DNA of 64,000 bases from positions 116,777 through 180,776 of the forward strand of contig CAKZRQ010000012.1 of NCBI GenBank assembly GCA_937146645.1, read 5' to 3'. Positions 27,080-36,531 of this stretch are shown in pieces. The notes beneath the pieces are model-generated. The model saw nothing but the letters and a program-made list of their open reading frames with translations. It made no database searches and was not told the origin of the DNA. Numbering within the stretch: position 1 is the first letter of the stretch; the number at the start of each line of letters is the position of its first letter. Both the position numbers and the translations under genes were made by a program. This DNA comes from an uncultured Cyclobacteriaceae bacterium (GTDB taxonomy: Bacteria > Bacteroidota > Bacteroidia > Cytophagales > Cyclobacteriaceae).

Positions 27080-27221
27080 GTGTCTGATTTTATTGAGTCT
27101 AGAAAATTTCGAGTATAACCCTTGCTTGTGAAATTTGAGTTTGTGCTTACCTTTTGGCCAATGGCCTTAGTAAATCCGAGTAGATCCAGTGCTACTTGAT
27201 TCCAACTCCATGATATTAGCA

Positions 27222-27857
27222 TTAGTCAATGTATTGACTGAGTAGAACTCTTTTTTTTCTGGGAATTGCTCTACTATTAATTGCGATTTTAAGATGGTCT
27301 TGATTCTTTTCCTTGCTAAAAACTAAATTAAATAATTCATAGACCGATAAAGTCTCTTTAGGCTTTTCAATGAGGGTGAATTCATCATTAATATCAACAT
27401 AGCCCTCTTCAAGGATACTTAAATATGTGCCCCCGAATCCGTGCTCAATAAATTGTTTTATTACTCGAGGGGTCCCAAATTTATATCCCAATTTATAGCA
27501 AGGTTCCCTATACTGGGAAACTTGAACTATAGCTTCTCCTACTTTATAGATTTCTCCAAGAGATACCTCTCTTTCGTCAAAATCAGATACTGTAAGGTTT
27601 TCTCCGAACATGCCCCAACTCCAATCGAGATGAGGGTATAATTCTTTCCAGTAAGGATATTGTTCAGAGGAAAACAAGTAACAGGCCTTATAGAAGCCTC
27701 CGTGATTTATTCGGTTGGAGATTTCATCATTGACGACATCATTTCTTGTGAGATAAATGGGTCCGCCTGTTGGTTTTTTATAAATCCCCGTTGTTTCTTC
27801 TTTGCCATTCCATAGGAATTTTAAGGGCTTCCCAATATTTGTTGATATTATTTTCAT
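27222..27857 (-). CDS. MOSC-domain protein (YiiM-like)
   Basis: The ATG at 27857 (MKIISTNIGKPL) is preferred over a longer frame. The MOSC core is visible: NRINHGGFYKACYLF, WGMFGENLTV, then VQVSQYREPCYKLG with the conserved Cys. MOSC proteins bind molybdenum cofactor sulphur or reduce N-hydroxylated compounds (YiiM group). The C-terminus ends with a helical tail rich in basic residues. It lies between GH20 and S9 and is flanked by copies of the S9 5' end. Confidence 0.88.
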   Translation of the reverse strand: MKIISTNIGKPLKFLWNGKEETTGIYKKPTGGPIYLTRNDVVNDEISNRINHGGFYKACYLFSSEQYPYWKELYPHLDWSWGMFGENLTVSDFDEREVSLGEIYKVGEAIVQVSQYREPCYKLGYKFGTPRVIKQFIEHGFGGTYLSILEEGYVDINDEFTLIEKPKETLSVYELFNLVFSKEKNQDHLKIAINSRAIPRKKRVLLSQYID

Positions 27858-27923
27858 AGTCTTTATCCCATGTAGTCGAAACATTTTTGAGCATTACCAC
27901 TGGTAAGCCTGCCAATGCCCGGA

Positions 27924-27968
27924 TTTGCCAAAAAGAGTTATTTACCTGAGTTTAATTTAGAAAAGTTC
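27924..27968. repeat. Degenerate copy of the S9 gene 5' region
   Basis: Minus strand AACTCTTTTTGGCAAA (27924-27939) is identical to 16 bases at codons 4-9 of the S9 gene (27055-27070). The similarity continues upstream as GAAnTTTTCTA (27958-27968 against 27100-27110). The MOSC gene lies between the two copies. There is no open frame for an S9 protein here, so this is a remnant or a duplicated junction. Confidence 0.55.
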
Positions 27969-27985
27969 AGTTATTTGATTCTGGC

Positions 27986-29635
27986 TCATTGAGTTTGAAT
28001 TATGCTATGCTTTGCATAATTATAATCGAGTTCATCATATCGTTTTGCCAAATGTTGTAAGCGTTTATGGAAACCTTCCCAGTCTTTGTTCTTTTCGGAT
28101 GACCAGACCACTTCTGAAAGAGCGGTCATTCTGGGTAAAACCCGGTATTCCACTATATCCCAGGTAGGCATGTATTCAGTCCAGACATTACCTTGTGCGC
28201 CAATGATGTACTTTGCTTCCTCTTCATTCAATTCTGAGGGTGTAGGTTCATAGGAATAGACTTTTTCTACCGTAGTGAATTCGGTACTACCTGTCAGGGG
28301 TTCATTCTCTTGCTCTTCCTCAGGTACCTGATAATAATCAAAGTAACAATGAGTCCCTGGGGTCATGATTACCGTGTGTTGCTGTTTTGCTGCTGCTATA
28401 CCTCCTTCTATGCCTCTCCAAGACATTATGGTTGCATTTGGGGCAATACCCCCTTCCAATATTTCATCCCAACCAATTATGGTTCTCCCATGGCCATTTA
28501 GGAATTTTTCTATTCGCCTGATAAAGTAACTCTGAAGTTCATCTTCATTTTTGAGATTTTCTCTACGGATTACTTCCTGAGCGTAGGAACTTTCTTCCCA
28601 CTCTTCTTTTAATACTTCATCTCCTCCGATATGGATATACTCGCTGGGAAATAAATCCATTACTTCGGTTAATACATCCTCCAGGAAGGCGAAAGTTTCT
28701 TCAGTTGGGGCAAAGGTTTCCTTAAAAATTCCCCATCTTTTGGCTACCTCGTATGGGCCTCCAGTATTGCCAAATTCCGGATAGGCAGCCAAAGCTGCCG
28801 AGCTATGTCCTGGAAGTTCAATTTCAGGGATCACCGTAATATGTCTGGCGGCAGCATAGGAAACAACTTCCTTTATTTCTTCCTGGGTGTAAAACCCTCC
28901 ATATTCGACATCATCATAGGTATAAGGGGCATTTCTGGTTCCTGCTAGTCCAATGGCAGTACCACTTCTGAACGCGCCTACTTCAGTTAATCTTGGGTAT
29001 TTTTTTATTTCAATCCGCCAGCCTTGATCTTCTGTTAAATGCCAATGAAAGGTGTTCATTTTATGCATTGCAATTAAATCGAGGTATTTTTTGACAGACT
29101 CGACTGGAAAAAAATGTCGCCCCACATCTAAATGCATGCCTCTGTATGCGTATCTGGGCTCATCATTAATCTCAACTGATGGGATTGTTAATTCAGAAAT
29201 TTCTGTCCGAGAATTCTCAATTTCTGCAGGCAGTAATTGGCGCAATGATTGGATTCCGTAAAATATGCCTGCTGGACTACTGCCAAGAATAACAACTGAG
29301 TTAGGTTCTACCCTTAAGGTATAACCTTCCTTATTTGAAATGGAAGAGTCTAGTTCTAACCTAATATCACCAGTTGGACTCTCATGGGAATCAACAATGA
29401 GTCTCGCTCCAATGGATGGACTCAATAATTCAGCAAGGTATTCTGCCTCTCCGTTCAAACCTTCGCCATAACTAATTTTTGTATTTGAGTTCAGAACAAA
29501 GCGACCCTTCTTCACTTTTAAAGTCGCAGGTATTGGAATTATTTGGTAGTCCTCAATTGAGTTTTCTATGTTTTGATATTGGTTTGTACATGAAATGGCG
29601 AATAAACAGACTATTATAAATGAGAGAATTTTCAT
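27986..29635 (-). CDS. Beta-N-acetylhexosaminidase, GH20, lipoprotein
   Basis: Removes terminal GlcNAc or GalNAc from glycans. The start is the ATG at 29635, giving a lipoprotein signal (MKILSFIIVCLFAISC). A GH20b domain (about 35-150) precedes the catalytic barrel beginning YRGMHLDVGRHFF. The catalytic Asp-Glu pair is intact in YIHIGGDEV, and the substrate-contact HWHLTEDQGWR and later TIMSWRGIEGG motifs are present. Length 549 is normal. It may act with the GH18 protein at 11 kb on chitin oligomers, or alone on host-like glycans. Confidence 0.95.
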   Translation of the reverse strand: MKILSFIIVCLFAISCTNQYQNIENSIEDYQIIPIPATLKVKKGRFVLNSNTKISYGEGLNGEAEYLAELLSPSIGARLIVDSHESPTGDIRLELDSSISNKEGYTLRVEPNSVVILGSSPAGIFYGIQSLRQLLPAEIENSRTEISELTIPSVEINDEPRYAYRGMHLDVGRHFFPVESVKKYLDLIAMHKMNTFHWHLTEDQGWRIEIKKYPRLTEVGAFRSGTAIGLAGTRNAPYTYDDVEYGGFYTQEEIKEVVSYAAARHITVIPEIELPGHSSAALAAYPEFGNTGGPYEVAKRWGIFKETFAPTEETFAFLEDVLTEVMDLFPSEYIHIGGDEVLKEEWEESSYAQEVIRRENLKNEDELQSYFIRRIEKFLNGHGRTIIGWDEILEGGIAPNATIMSWRGIEGGIAAAKQQHTVIMTPGTHCYFDYYQVPEEEQENEPLTGSTEFTTVEKVYSYEPTPSELNEEEAKYIIGAQGNVWTEYMPTWDIVEYRVLPRMTALSEVVWSSEKNKDWEGFHKRLQHLAKRYDELDYNYAKHSIIQTQ

Positions 29636-29727
29636 CAATGCATTGATTTAAATGATTTTGACTTTTCTTCGGGGATTTTCAAAGGGTTTAGTTTTCTAAT
29701 GGATAATAAGAATTTCCCTCCAACTTT

Positions 29728-31305
29728 CTAACCAAGCTCCCTATACTCAAACCATTTAAAATCTGCATGATGAGAGTTGCTGACTAAATCCTGACAGCAT
29801 ATACCAACAAAGCAGCCGGTAAAAGCCGGTCTATATCTCGGATCTCCATCCCGAACATAGTCATCAGAAAGGATGCTCGCATCGAGCTCTTTTCCAATTT
29901 CGGCAAAGCCTTCTCCATCCAGACTAAAGTAAAACTGAAGCCTGTCATGATTCATTTCTCCTTTTAAATAGACCCTCGTTTCTTTTCCGATTGAAATTGG
30001 TTCCTGCTCGATTTGGCTGAAGTTATCCGAGGTGACAATGGAGAGGAAGTTTTCACTTCCATTTGTTGTGAGGTGCAAATAATGGTAATGTCCAGTGTTG
30101 TAGTAGAAAACCAGACCAGCCATTTGTTGAAATTTCTTTGGAGAAAACTCGAGTAGGGTGGACGCTTCTACATGAAAGCTTTGTACTCGTCGAGCAATTA
30201 ATGCCTGATTATGCGTTGAGCTTAACGATTCCTTTCCCTTAAGCCGGAGGAACCCCGGTCTCTCTTTTTGGGAAATCCAGCTCTCATCTTTGGGGATTCT
30301 TAAGGATTGAAAATCCAATGGGAGCTCCTCTCCAAAATCCACCAAAGTCTCTTCTTTTGTCCTTGGAACAGATGGAAGTTTGCTTTCTGGAATCTCAAGT
30401 CTTGGAATACTTCCTTCCTTCAAATATGGCCAACCATCCTCTTTCCAAACCAATTCTTCAATAGCCGTTTCCCTTCCCAAGGTACATCGACCTAAAGGCG
30501 ACAAAGGTCTTCCGACCAAAAAGGTGATATACCAATCTCCATCCTGAGTTTCAACAAAGGATGCATGACCTGATTTCTGTATACCATGTTCAGGGTGTCC
30601 AGCGCATGTTAAAATTGGGTTAGCAGGATGAGATTCATATGGACCGGTAATTTCTTTTGACCGAAGAACTGTAGCTGCATGACCATATTCGGTCCCACCT
30701 TCGGCTAAAAGCAAATAATAGTAGCCATTCTTTTGATAAAGATGTGGGCCTTCAGTTTTTCCAAGCTCTGTTCCTTCGGTCAGGTAATGGACTTCTCCGA
30801 CTAGTTTTTTTTCTTCTTTGGAGTACTCTTGCAGCTCAATACCACCAAAAAAGAGCCCATTCCTATGGTCTACCACCATGGTGACAAACCAGGATTTTCC
30901 ATTGGTATCATGAAACATGGATCCGTCAAATCCGGCTGAATTCAGATAGCTAGGTTCGCTCCATTCTCCTCTGATTTCTTCTGTTGTCACCACATAATTT
31001 GGGGTGTCTTTCCACACTCCATTAAAGGACTTGACATTGGTATAAACCAGGTAAAAAGTCCCTTCATGATGGGAGAGACAGGGGGCCCAAACTCCGCAGG
31101 AATCAGGAACTCCTTTCATATCCAATTGAGAAACCCTGTTTAATGGCTGAGCGATGACTTTCCAATTTTTAAGATCTCTGGAATGATGGATCTGAACTCC
31201 TGGGAACCACTCAAATGTGGAGGTGGCGATGTAGTAGTCATCTCCAACCCGACAGATGGATGGGTCTGGATTGAAGCCTCTCAGAATCGGATTTTGAATA
31301 CTCAT
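29728..31305 (-). CDS. GH43 beta-xylosidase / alpha-L-arabinofuranosidase
   Basis: A five-bladed propeller enzyme beginning NPILRGFNPDPSICRVGDDYY, with the catalytic base Asp in NPDPSI, a pKa-modulating Asp in FDGSMF, and the proton-donor Glu in KTEGPHLY. The C-terminal half is the beta-sandwich usual for XynB-type GH43 (DUF1349-like). There is no signal peptide, so it probably hydrolyses imported xylo-oligosaccharides in the cytoplasm. It overlaps the transporter gene by 4 bp and is the last gene of the operon. Confidence 0.93.
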   Translation of the reverse strand: MSIQNPILRGFNPDPSICRVGDDYYIATSTFEWFPGVQIHHSRDLKNWKVIAQPLNRVSQLDMKGVPDSCGVWAPCLSHHEGTFYLVYTNVKSFNGVWKDTPNYVVTTEEIRGEWSEPSYLNSAGFDGSMFHDTNGKSWFVTMVVDHRNGLFFGGIELQEYSKEEKKLVGEVHYLTEGTELGKTEGPHLYQKNGYYYLLLAEGGTEYGHAATVLRSKEITGPYESHPANPILTCAGHPEHGIQKSGHASFVETQDGDWYITFLVGRPLSPLGRCTLGRETAIEELVWKEDGWPYLKEGSIPRLEIPESKLPSVPRTKEETLVDFGEELPLDFQSLRIPKDESWISQKERPGFLRLKGKESLSSTHNQALIARRVQSFHVEASTLLEFSPKKFQQMAGLVFYYNTGHYHYLHLTTNGSENFLSIVTSDNFSQIEQEPISIGKETRVYLKGEMNHDRLQFYFSLDGEGFAEIGKELDASILSDDYVRDGDPRYRPAFTGCFVGICCQDLVSNSHHADFKWFEYRELG

Positions 31306-32837
31306 TCTTTGATTAATTCAGCCTCTATTTCTTCCAAAGATTTGCCTTTGGTTTCGGGTAGAATTCTAAGCAGGATAAAGAATCCCATTACAGCAATCAC
31401 TCCAAAAATCAAGAAGCTCATGGCATTACCCAGGTTATTTAGTTCCCAAGGGAAAACTTGCTGCACCACCCAGCTGGCGAAACTGTTGACAAAGCCGATG
31501 AATCCAATCGCTAGCCCCCTGTATTTATTTGGGAACAATTCCGATAGCATTACCCACATAACTGGTCCAAGAGAGAAGGCAAAGCAGGCAATAAACCCTA
31601 GGATGCCCACCAGTACGAGGGTCGCATTCATGGTGGTTGCTACCTCCAGGATAGCCCCCTCATTCCTTGCATAGACCTGATCTCCCAAAGCTTCTTTGGC
31701 AGCTCTTTTGAAATCCAGGTCGGAGTCAAAGGTTGTATCTATGATAGGGCTGAGCTGAGATGCTTCCGCAAATTCCAACTGATTTAATTCCTCCTGACTG
31801 ATATTGTAGGTGGCATTTTGGAATCCATATCCACAAAGCATCAGGCTGACAGCAATACCACCTATACCCACCAGTAACAATGGTCTTCTTCCCATTCTAT
31901 CGATTAGAGCCATAGAAACAATGGTGAAAACCACCGTGGTAAAACTTAGTAAAACACCAGATGAGAAGGCAGCATCAGTTCCAATTCCTGTCTGTTTGAA
32001 AATAGAAGTTGCGTAAAAATAGATGGCATTGATACCTGTGATCTGCTGTAGAATACCCAGGATTAACCCAACAGTAATCACGAATTTCATGGCTGGGCTA
32101 AAGAGCTCCATGATCTTAACCTTCTCTTTGGAAGTATTCTGAATACTCTCAGCGATGGAAGTTGCTTCCTCTTGCGCATGTTCTTCTCCATGCATTTGAA
32201 CCAGTACCTTTTTCGCTTCTTCAACTCTGTCTTTAGAGAATAGCCATCTTGGACTTTTTGGAACAAAAAACATGAAAACGAAATAGAGAAGAGCAGGAAC
32301 TAATTCTACTCCCAGCATCCATCTCCATACATTCTCCTCCGTGAGAAATGTGCTTTCACCGCCAGAGAAGATCTTATTGAAGTAGTAATTACTAAGGAAG
32401 GCAGCGAAGAAGCCGAGTACAATATTCAGCTGCTGAACCGCTACCAGAGTTCCTCGCGTTTTGGCCGTGGAAATTTCCGCAATGTAGGTTGGTGCTAAAA
32501 CCAGAGCAGCACCAAAGGCCAAACCACCTACCATTCTTGCGATATACAGTGCTTCATAGGAGCCTGCATAAGCTGACCACAATGCAGAAACCGCATAGAG
32601 GAAAGCGACCACGATCAGAATATTCTTCCGACCCACGAAATCACTTAACCGCCCAGAGATTAGCATGGCAAACATGGCAGCAAAGGAAGGTGCACTTACC
32701 ACCCAGCCTGTTTGTAAGTCGGTAAGGTTGAATTCAGGGCCTGCGTACGACATAACCCCTGAAATAATTCCAGCATCAAATCCGAATAAAAAGCCTCCCA
32801 GTGAGACTACAAATGCAACAAATAAAGTTCTTTTCAT
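31302..32837 (-). CDS. MFS sugar porter (XylE-like)
   Basis: A 511-residue, 12-segment proton-sugar symporter. Family signatures: GFLFGFDAGIISG in segment 1, DFVGRKN, PKSPRWLF before the central loop, QQITGINAIYFYA in segment 7, DRMGRRPLLL, and PETKGKSLEEIE at the end. A long insert of about 55 residues after segment 8 (SQEELNQLEFAEASQ...) is found in Bacteroidota members. It lies between the oxidoreductase (4-bp gap) and GH43 (4-bp overlap). Xylose or xylo-oligosaccharide uptake is inferred from these neighbours. Confidence 0.93.
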   Translation of the reverse strand: MKRTLFVAFVVSLGGFLFGFDAGIISGVMSYAGPEFNLTDLQTGWVVSAPSFAAMFAMLISGRLSDFVGRKNILIVVAFLYAVSALWSAYAGSYEALYIARMVGGLAFGAALVLAPTYIAEISTAKTRGTLVAVQQLNIVLGFFAAFLSNYYFNKIFSGGESTFLTEENVWRWMLGVELVPALLYFVFMFFVPKSPRWLFSKDRVEEAKKVLVQMHGEEHAQEEATSIAESIQNTSKEKVKIMELFSPAMKFVITVGLILGILQQITGINAIYFYATSIFKQTGIGTDAAFSSGVLLSFTTVVFTIVSMALIDRMGRRPLLLVGIGGIAVSLMLCGYGFQNATYNISQEELNQLEFAEASQLSPIIDTTFDSDLDFKRAAKEALGDQVYARNEGAILEVATTMNATLVLVGILGFIACFAFSLGPVMWVMLSELFPNKYRGLAIGFIGFVNSFASWVVQQVFPWELNNLGNAMSFLIFGVIAVMGFFILLRILPETKGKSLEEIEAELIKE

Positions 32838-32841
32838 ATTT

Positions 32842-33825
32842 CTACTCCTCGTCTTGTGGGTATACCAACCCGATCTCTTTTTTCACTCGATCCACCAATG
32901 CCATCAAATTCATGGAATCCTGATGTGACCATTTTTCGCTTTCTATTTTTCCATCCCTGAGACATTGATGGCATTCAATAGCTTCATGAGCATAGCCTTT
33001 TCCCAGAGTAGGTCTGGAAAAATCCTGTTTATTTTCATTTTGAATCAGCGAATAAGATTGGGTCTCATGCCACATTCTGTTTAAAACAACTCTTCCTTTT
33101 GTCCCACTGATTGTTGCCTCCATTCCTGAATTTGAGGCGAAACCACAATGAAGAATTGCTTGAGCATTTGTGTATTGAAGGATGATTGAGGTTTGCTCAT
33201 CAGCTCCTGACTCATAAAACGTAGCTGATGCCTGGATTTTTTCAGGCATTCCAAGAAAGAGATAGGACAGGAAAACAGGATAAACTCCTACATCTAAAAG
33301 CGCTCCACCTCCCAATTCCAAATCAATCAACCTTTTGACTGGCTCAGAGACATGAAAGTCAAAATCGGCGTGGATATACTTTATATCTCCTAGTTCCCCC
33401 TCTTGAGATTTTTGGTAAACTTCCTCGATGGAAGGGTTAAACCTGGACCAAAAAGCCTCCATAAAAAAGCGATTCGTTTCCTTAGAAACAGCAACCATTT
33501 CTTGAGCATCTTTGCCATTAATGGCTAAAGGCTTCTCGCAAATCACATGTTTTCCCTCCTTCATGGCCTGAATACTTAGCTCCTTATGCGAGGAGTGAGG
33601 GGTGGCAATGTAAACGATATCTATATCAGGATCTTCAAAAAGCTCTTTGTAGGATCCGTAGGATTTTGAAGCCTTATGGATTGTAGCGAAATGATGTGCT
33701 TTTACCTTCCCTCGGGAAGCCACTGCATATATTTCGGCATCCTGAATGAGAGAAAGGTCCTTACAGAATTGATGGGCTATATTTCCTAGACCAACAATCC
33801 CCCATTTTATTTTTTCCTGGGTCAA
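32842..33825 (-). CDS. Gfo/Idh/MocA oxidoreductase, dihydrodiol / D-xylose dehydrogenase-like
   Basis: Rossmann domain GIVGLGNIAHQF at the N-terminus, EKPLAING with the catalytic Lys region, and the DHDH/xylose dehydrogenase blocks MEAFWSRFNP, LGGGALLDVGVYPV and GYAHEAIECHQCLRDGK. An in-frame stop lies just upstream and no ATG precedes the core, so the gene must start with TTG at 33825. Members oxidise D-xylose to xylonolactone or dihydrodiols with NADP+. In this operon (first gene, then transporter and GH43) a sugar dehydrogenase is the natural reading. Confidence 0.88.
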   Translation of the reverse strand: MTQEKIKWGIVGLGNIAHQFCKDLSLIQDAEIYAVASRGKVKAHHFATIHKASKSYGSYKELFEDPDIDIVYIATPHSSHKELSIQAMKEGKHVICEKPLAINGKDAQEMVAVSKETNRFFMEAFWSRFNPSIEEVYQKSQEGELGDIKYIHADFDFHVSEPVKRLIDLELGGGALLDVGVYPVFLSYLFLGMPEKIQASATFYESGADEQTSIILQYTNAQAILHCGFASNSGMEATISGTKGRVVLNRMWHETQSYSLIQNENKQDFSRPTLGKGYAHEAIECHQCLRDGKIESEKWSHQDSMNLMALVDRVKKEIGLVYPQDEE

Positions 33826-33940
33826 GCTTTTGGGTTATTGAAATTTTGATGAATCTTCTTTTTTCTACCTAGAATTGCAAATTGTATTGGCAATCCTTTT
33901 CAAAAAGAGTCAAGATTAACTACCAAAAAATCATCCATAC

Positions 33941-35107
33941 TTAGTCCTTTTCGAATATCCATCGGTCTGGAAATGGACCTTCCTTTATGACCTTTCCTTT
34001 AGGTCTTAATCCTTCAATTTTTAGTAGCACATTCAGCATTTCAGGAATTGCAACAAGGTTTATGTAATTACCAAAACAGCGATGCTGCCCGAAACCCAAG
34101 TACATCATATCTTCCACTGGTCGGCCAGGAAGAAATCTCTTTGGCTGTTCAACCTGCCTAGGATCAAACATCGCGGAGTAGGTCATGGCATAGACAGTTT
34201 GTCCAGCACGAATCCGTCGTTTTCCCAGCTCTTGCTCCTCTTTAGAAAAACGCATTAGTACAGGCATATTCGGTTGGAATCGTAATGCTTCCAATGCCAA
34301 TTCTTTCATGGTCTGGGTGTCATCGGATTTAGCTGCCTGAATGGCTTTTTTGAGAATCTCTTTTCTAGAGAAAAACTGTTGCAAGATATACACACATGCT
34401 TTGTTAATCGGTTCCAAAGTACCCATCAAGGTTCCTGCAAAATTCCCTGCCATCTCCTCGTCTGAAAACGAAGGAACATCCTCATCTTGCATTTTGATAA
34501 GTCGATTGAGCATGTTGTCTTCTATCTCCAAACCCTGTGCGACGCGGTTCTTGTTTTCCTTAATCTGTTCCTTGATATAAGGAACCATCTCGGAAGAGCT
34601 TCGCAAAGCTGCTGACCGGACTTCCGGTTCATCCTTGAGATCCAGAAATACATCCCAGAAAATACTTCGATTCCATCTTAGCATAGAAGATCTGTCTGGT
34701 CCAGGTGTGCCAAAGTAATCTGCAATAAGTAAATAGGGTAGCTGCCGAGTAAAACTTTGAACCAGGTCGAATTCTTTGGGAAGGTTATCGACTATAGCTA
34801 CAGCTTCTTTTCGAACAAAGCTTGATATTCGTTCACCGTCCTCTCGTTTGGTGGCGGCTCTTAAAATACCAATGTCTCGTTGATATTGAGGTCCATCGTC
34901 CATTCCAAGGATGTAGGGGCCGATAAGCCGCTCAATGTTTGGACCATTGATCTCAGCGATGGTAAAATCCTGATTTCTATTCAAGACTTCCTTTACGTCT
35001 TCGGCTCGAAATACAAATGTGTTATTTTTCCAGCGCAAGACTGGAGTAAATGTTCGCGCCATTGCAAGCAGAGCTCTGGTCATCGATTGTTTAAATCTAA
35101 TCATCAT
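33941..35107 (-). CDS. Cytochrome P450
   Basis: A soluble 388-residue P450. The haem-binding loop GFGQHRCFGN gives Cys344 as the haem thiolate. The K-helix EALR is in LALEALRFQPNMP and the I-helix has NFAGTLMGTLEP. No membrane anchor or fused reductase. It overlaps the Dyp peroxidase gene by 4 bp (ATGATG), so the two are translationally coupled. A ferredoxin partner is not in this window. A physical or substrate link to the peroxidase is likely but unproved; it is the last gene of the coupled set. Confidence 0.93.
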   Translation of the reverse strand: MMIRFKQSMTRALLAMARTFTPVLRWKNNTFVFRAEDVKEVLNRNQDFTIAEINGPNIERLIGPYILGMDDGPQYQRDIGILRAATKREDGERISSFVRKEAVAIVDNLPKEFDLVQSFTRQLPYLLIADYFGTPGPDRSSMLRWNRSIFWDVFLDLKDEPEVRSAALRSSSEMVPYIKEQIKENKNRVAQGLEIEDNMLNRLIKMQDEDVPSFSDEEMAGNFAGTLMGTLEPINKACVYILQQFFSRKEILKKAIQAAKSDDTQTMKELALEALRFQPNMPVLMRFSKEEQELGKRRIRAGQTVYAMTYSAMFDPRQVEQPKRFLPGRPVEDMMYLGFGQHRCFGNYINLVAIPEMLNVLLKIEGLRPKGKVIKEGPFPDRWIFEKD

Positions 35108-36531
35108 TCTTGGGTCAAAAATTTGAGTGCCCTAATTCCTGGCATGAAAAAATATGCTCCTCCCTTTACCTGGACATGCCGAGAAAGTCCATGAATTTTT
35201 TGCCTTACTGGATTGGCTTGGATGGTAAAATCATGAACCTTTGATCTATCCCTATAGTCCTTTATGCCAAGGACAGGATCAGGATCATTGTAGAGTCCAT
35301 CAAACTTAGTGTTGTTGCACCACATGTGTTGAATGAATTCAAACTGTCTGGCGATGTTCGAATTGAAGCAAATGAAATGGAGCCCTCGACTCTGTCCATC
35401 ATCTGCAGTGTCTTTTATTTTTTCTGCTTCAAAACTTTCATGAAGTGGTGGTCCATAAATACGACCTCTTCTAAGAATCCGATGAAGGTTTGAAATTTTT
35501 ATAGCGGCTTCGGCCTTATTGTCCGGAAGCACATCCCGAGGGTTAGTTCTTCTGACATGTGAACCCAATGGGCACTTATCACCGGATTTATCGTCATTTT
35601 CCAGATAGAGGAAATAATCTTCCTTAGGGTTGAAAGGAGATTCATTTTCAGGGTTCTGCGTCATAGGCTTCCCATTAGGCCATCTTCCTACCATTTTTGA
35701 GGCCGTGTAAATACAATCGGATTTATCATTCTGGATTTGTTTCGTTCCTTCTTTGACTTGATTCCAGAAGCCTTCCACATTCTGTTCTAGCTGTCTGAAC
35801 ACCATATAGGATCCATTTTTCCCAAAATCCCGGAAACCTTCTTCTTTGGCGTCTGGAAGCTTATTTTGGGGATCATATTCCTTTTTGATCAAAGGAGTAA
35901 GGGGGAGCTGATCGTAGCCATTTTTATAACCCAGGATGAATTCACCCTGAGCGACTGTGTTTTCAGCAATATCGGCCTTACTGAGCCCTGGCATGGTGGG
36001 CTGTGAAATTCCATCGGCAAAACCAAAATGCTCCTTCCCCTTCGGGTTTGGTGGCGCATCCAAACTTTTCAAGTGATCGATCCCAGATTCGGACCAATTC
36101 AATTTTATTTCCTCACATTTTTGATTGAGGCCTTCTTTATTGATTGCAAAAACCATTAAAAGCAGATCCACAGATGGCTTATTGGGTCCACCCCAGATCC
36201 AGTTTTTAGGTGCACTTTCATCTAGGTCTCCAAGCACACGACTACGGAAGTCTGTTGCCATTCCTTGCTCGAATTCTACTCCAAAACCATACATTCCTTT
36301 GGTCCAAAGCTTTTGAATTCCCGGATGCGTAAAGGCAATCTGGAACCTAAAGTCTTCAGGTTTGGATAACCCATTTGTGATCTTCGGTAGTGTATTTGAA
36401 AGCCAGGATTTAGCCTTGGATGGCTTTTGAATGTGTCCTAACAGATACTTCGCATGCGATAATTCCTTATGAGACCTAATGAGAATGCCTTGAATATCTT
36501 GAAGTTCCATGCCTACATTCTTTGTAACCAT
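35104..36531 (-). CDS. Dyp-type heme peroxidase
   Basis: A 475-residue dye-decolorising-type peroxidase with the GFADG motif (Asp173), the proximal haem His325 in CPLGSHVRRTNPRD and the distal Arg region LRRGRIYGPP. The length and these motifs match the longer Dyp classes of fungi and some bacteria. The start at 36531 is supported by a purine-rich GAGGAAACGAGAGA before it, although ATG 36510 (MELQDIQ) is possible. No signal peptide, so cytoplasmic. It lies between the duplicated-module membrane protein (19-bp overlap) and the P450 (4-bp overlap). Confidence 0.9.
   Translation of the reverse strand: MVTKNVGMELQDIQGILIRSHKELSHAKYLLGHIQKPSKAKSWLSNTLPKITNGLSKPEDFRFQIAFTHPGIQKLWTKGMYGFGVEFEQGMATDFRSRVLGDLDESAPKNWIWGGPNKPSVDLLLMVFAINKEGLNQKCEEIKLNWSESGIDHLKSLDAPPNPKGKEHFGFADGISQPTMPGLSKADIAENTVAQGEFILGYKNGYDQLPLTPLIKKEYDPQNKLPDAKEEGFRDFGKNGSYMVFRQLEQNVEGFWNQVKEGTKQIQNDKSDCIYTASKMVGRWPNGKPMTQNPENESPFNPKEDYFLYLENDDKSGDKCPLGSHVRRTNPRDVLPDNKAEAAIKISNLHRILRRGRIYGPPLHESFEAEKIKDTADDGQSRGLHFICFNSNIARQFEFIQHMWCNNTKFDGLYNDPDPVLGIKDYRDRSKVHDFTIQANPVRQKIHGLSRHVQVKGGAYFFMPGIRALKFLTQE

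Noticed and set aside
33874..33894. ATTGC...GCAAT inverted repeat before the oxidoreductase operon
   Set aside because: Arms of only 5 bp around a 10-bp spacer in A+T-rich DNA. Too weak for an operator claim, although it would be in the right place.
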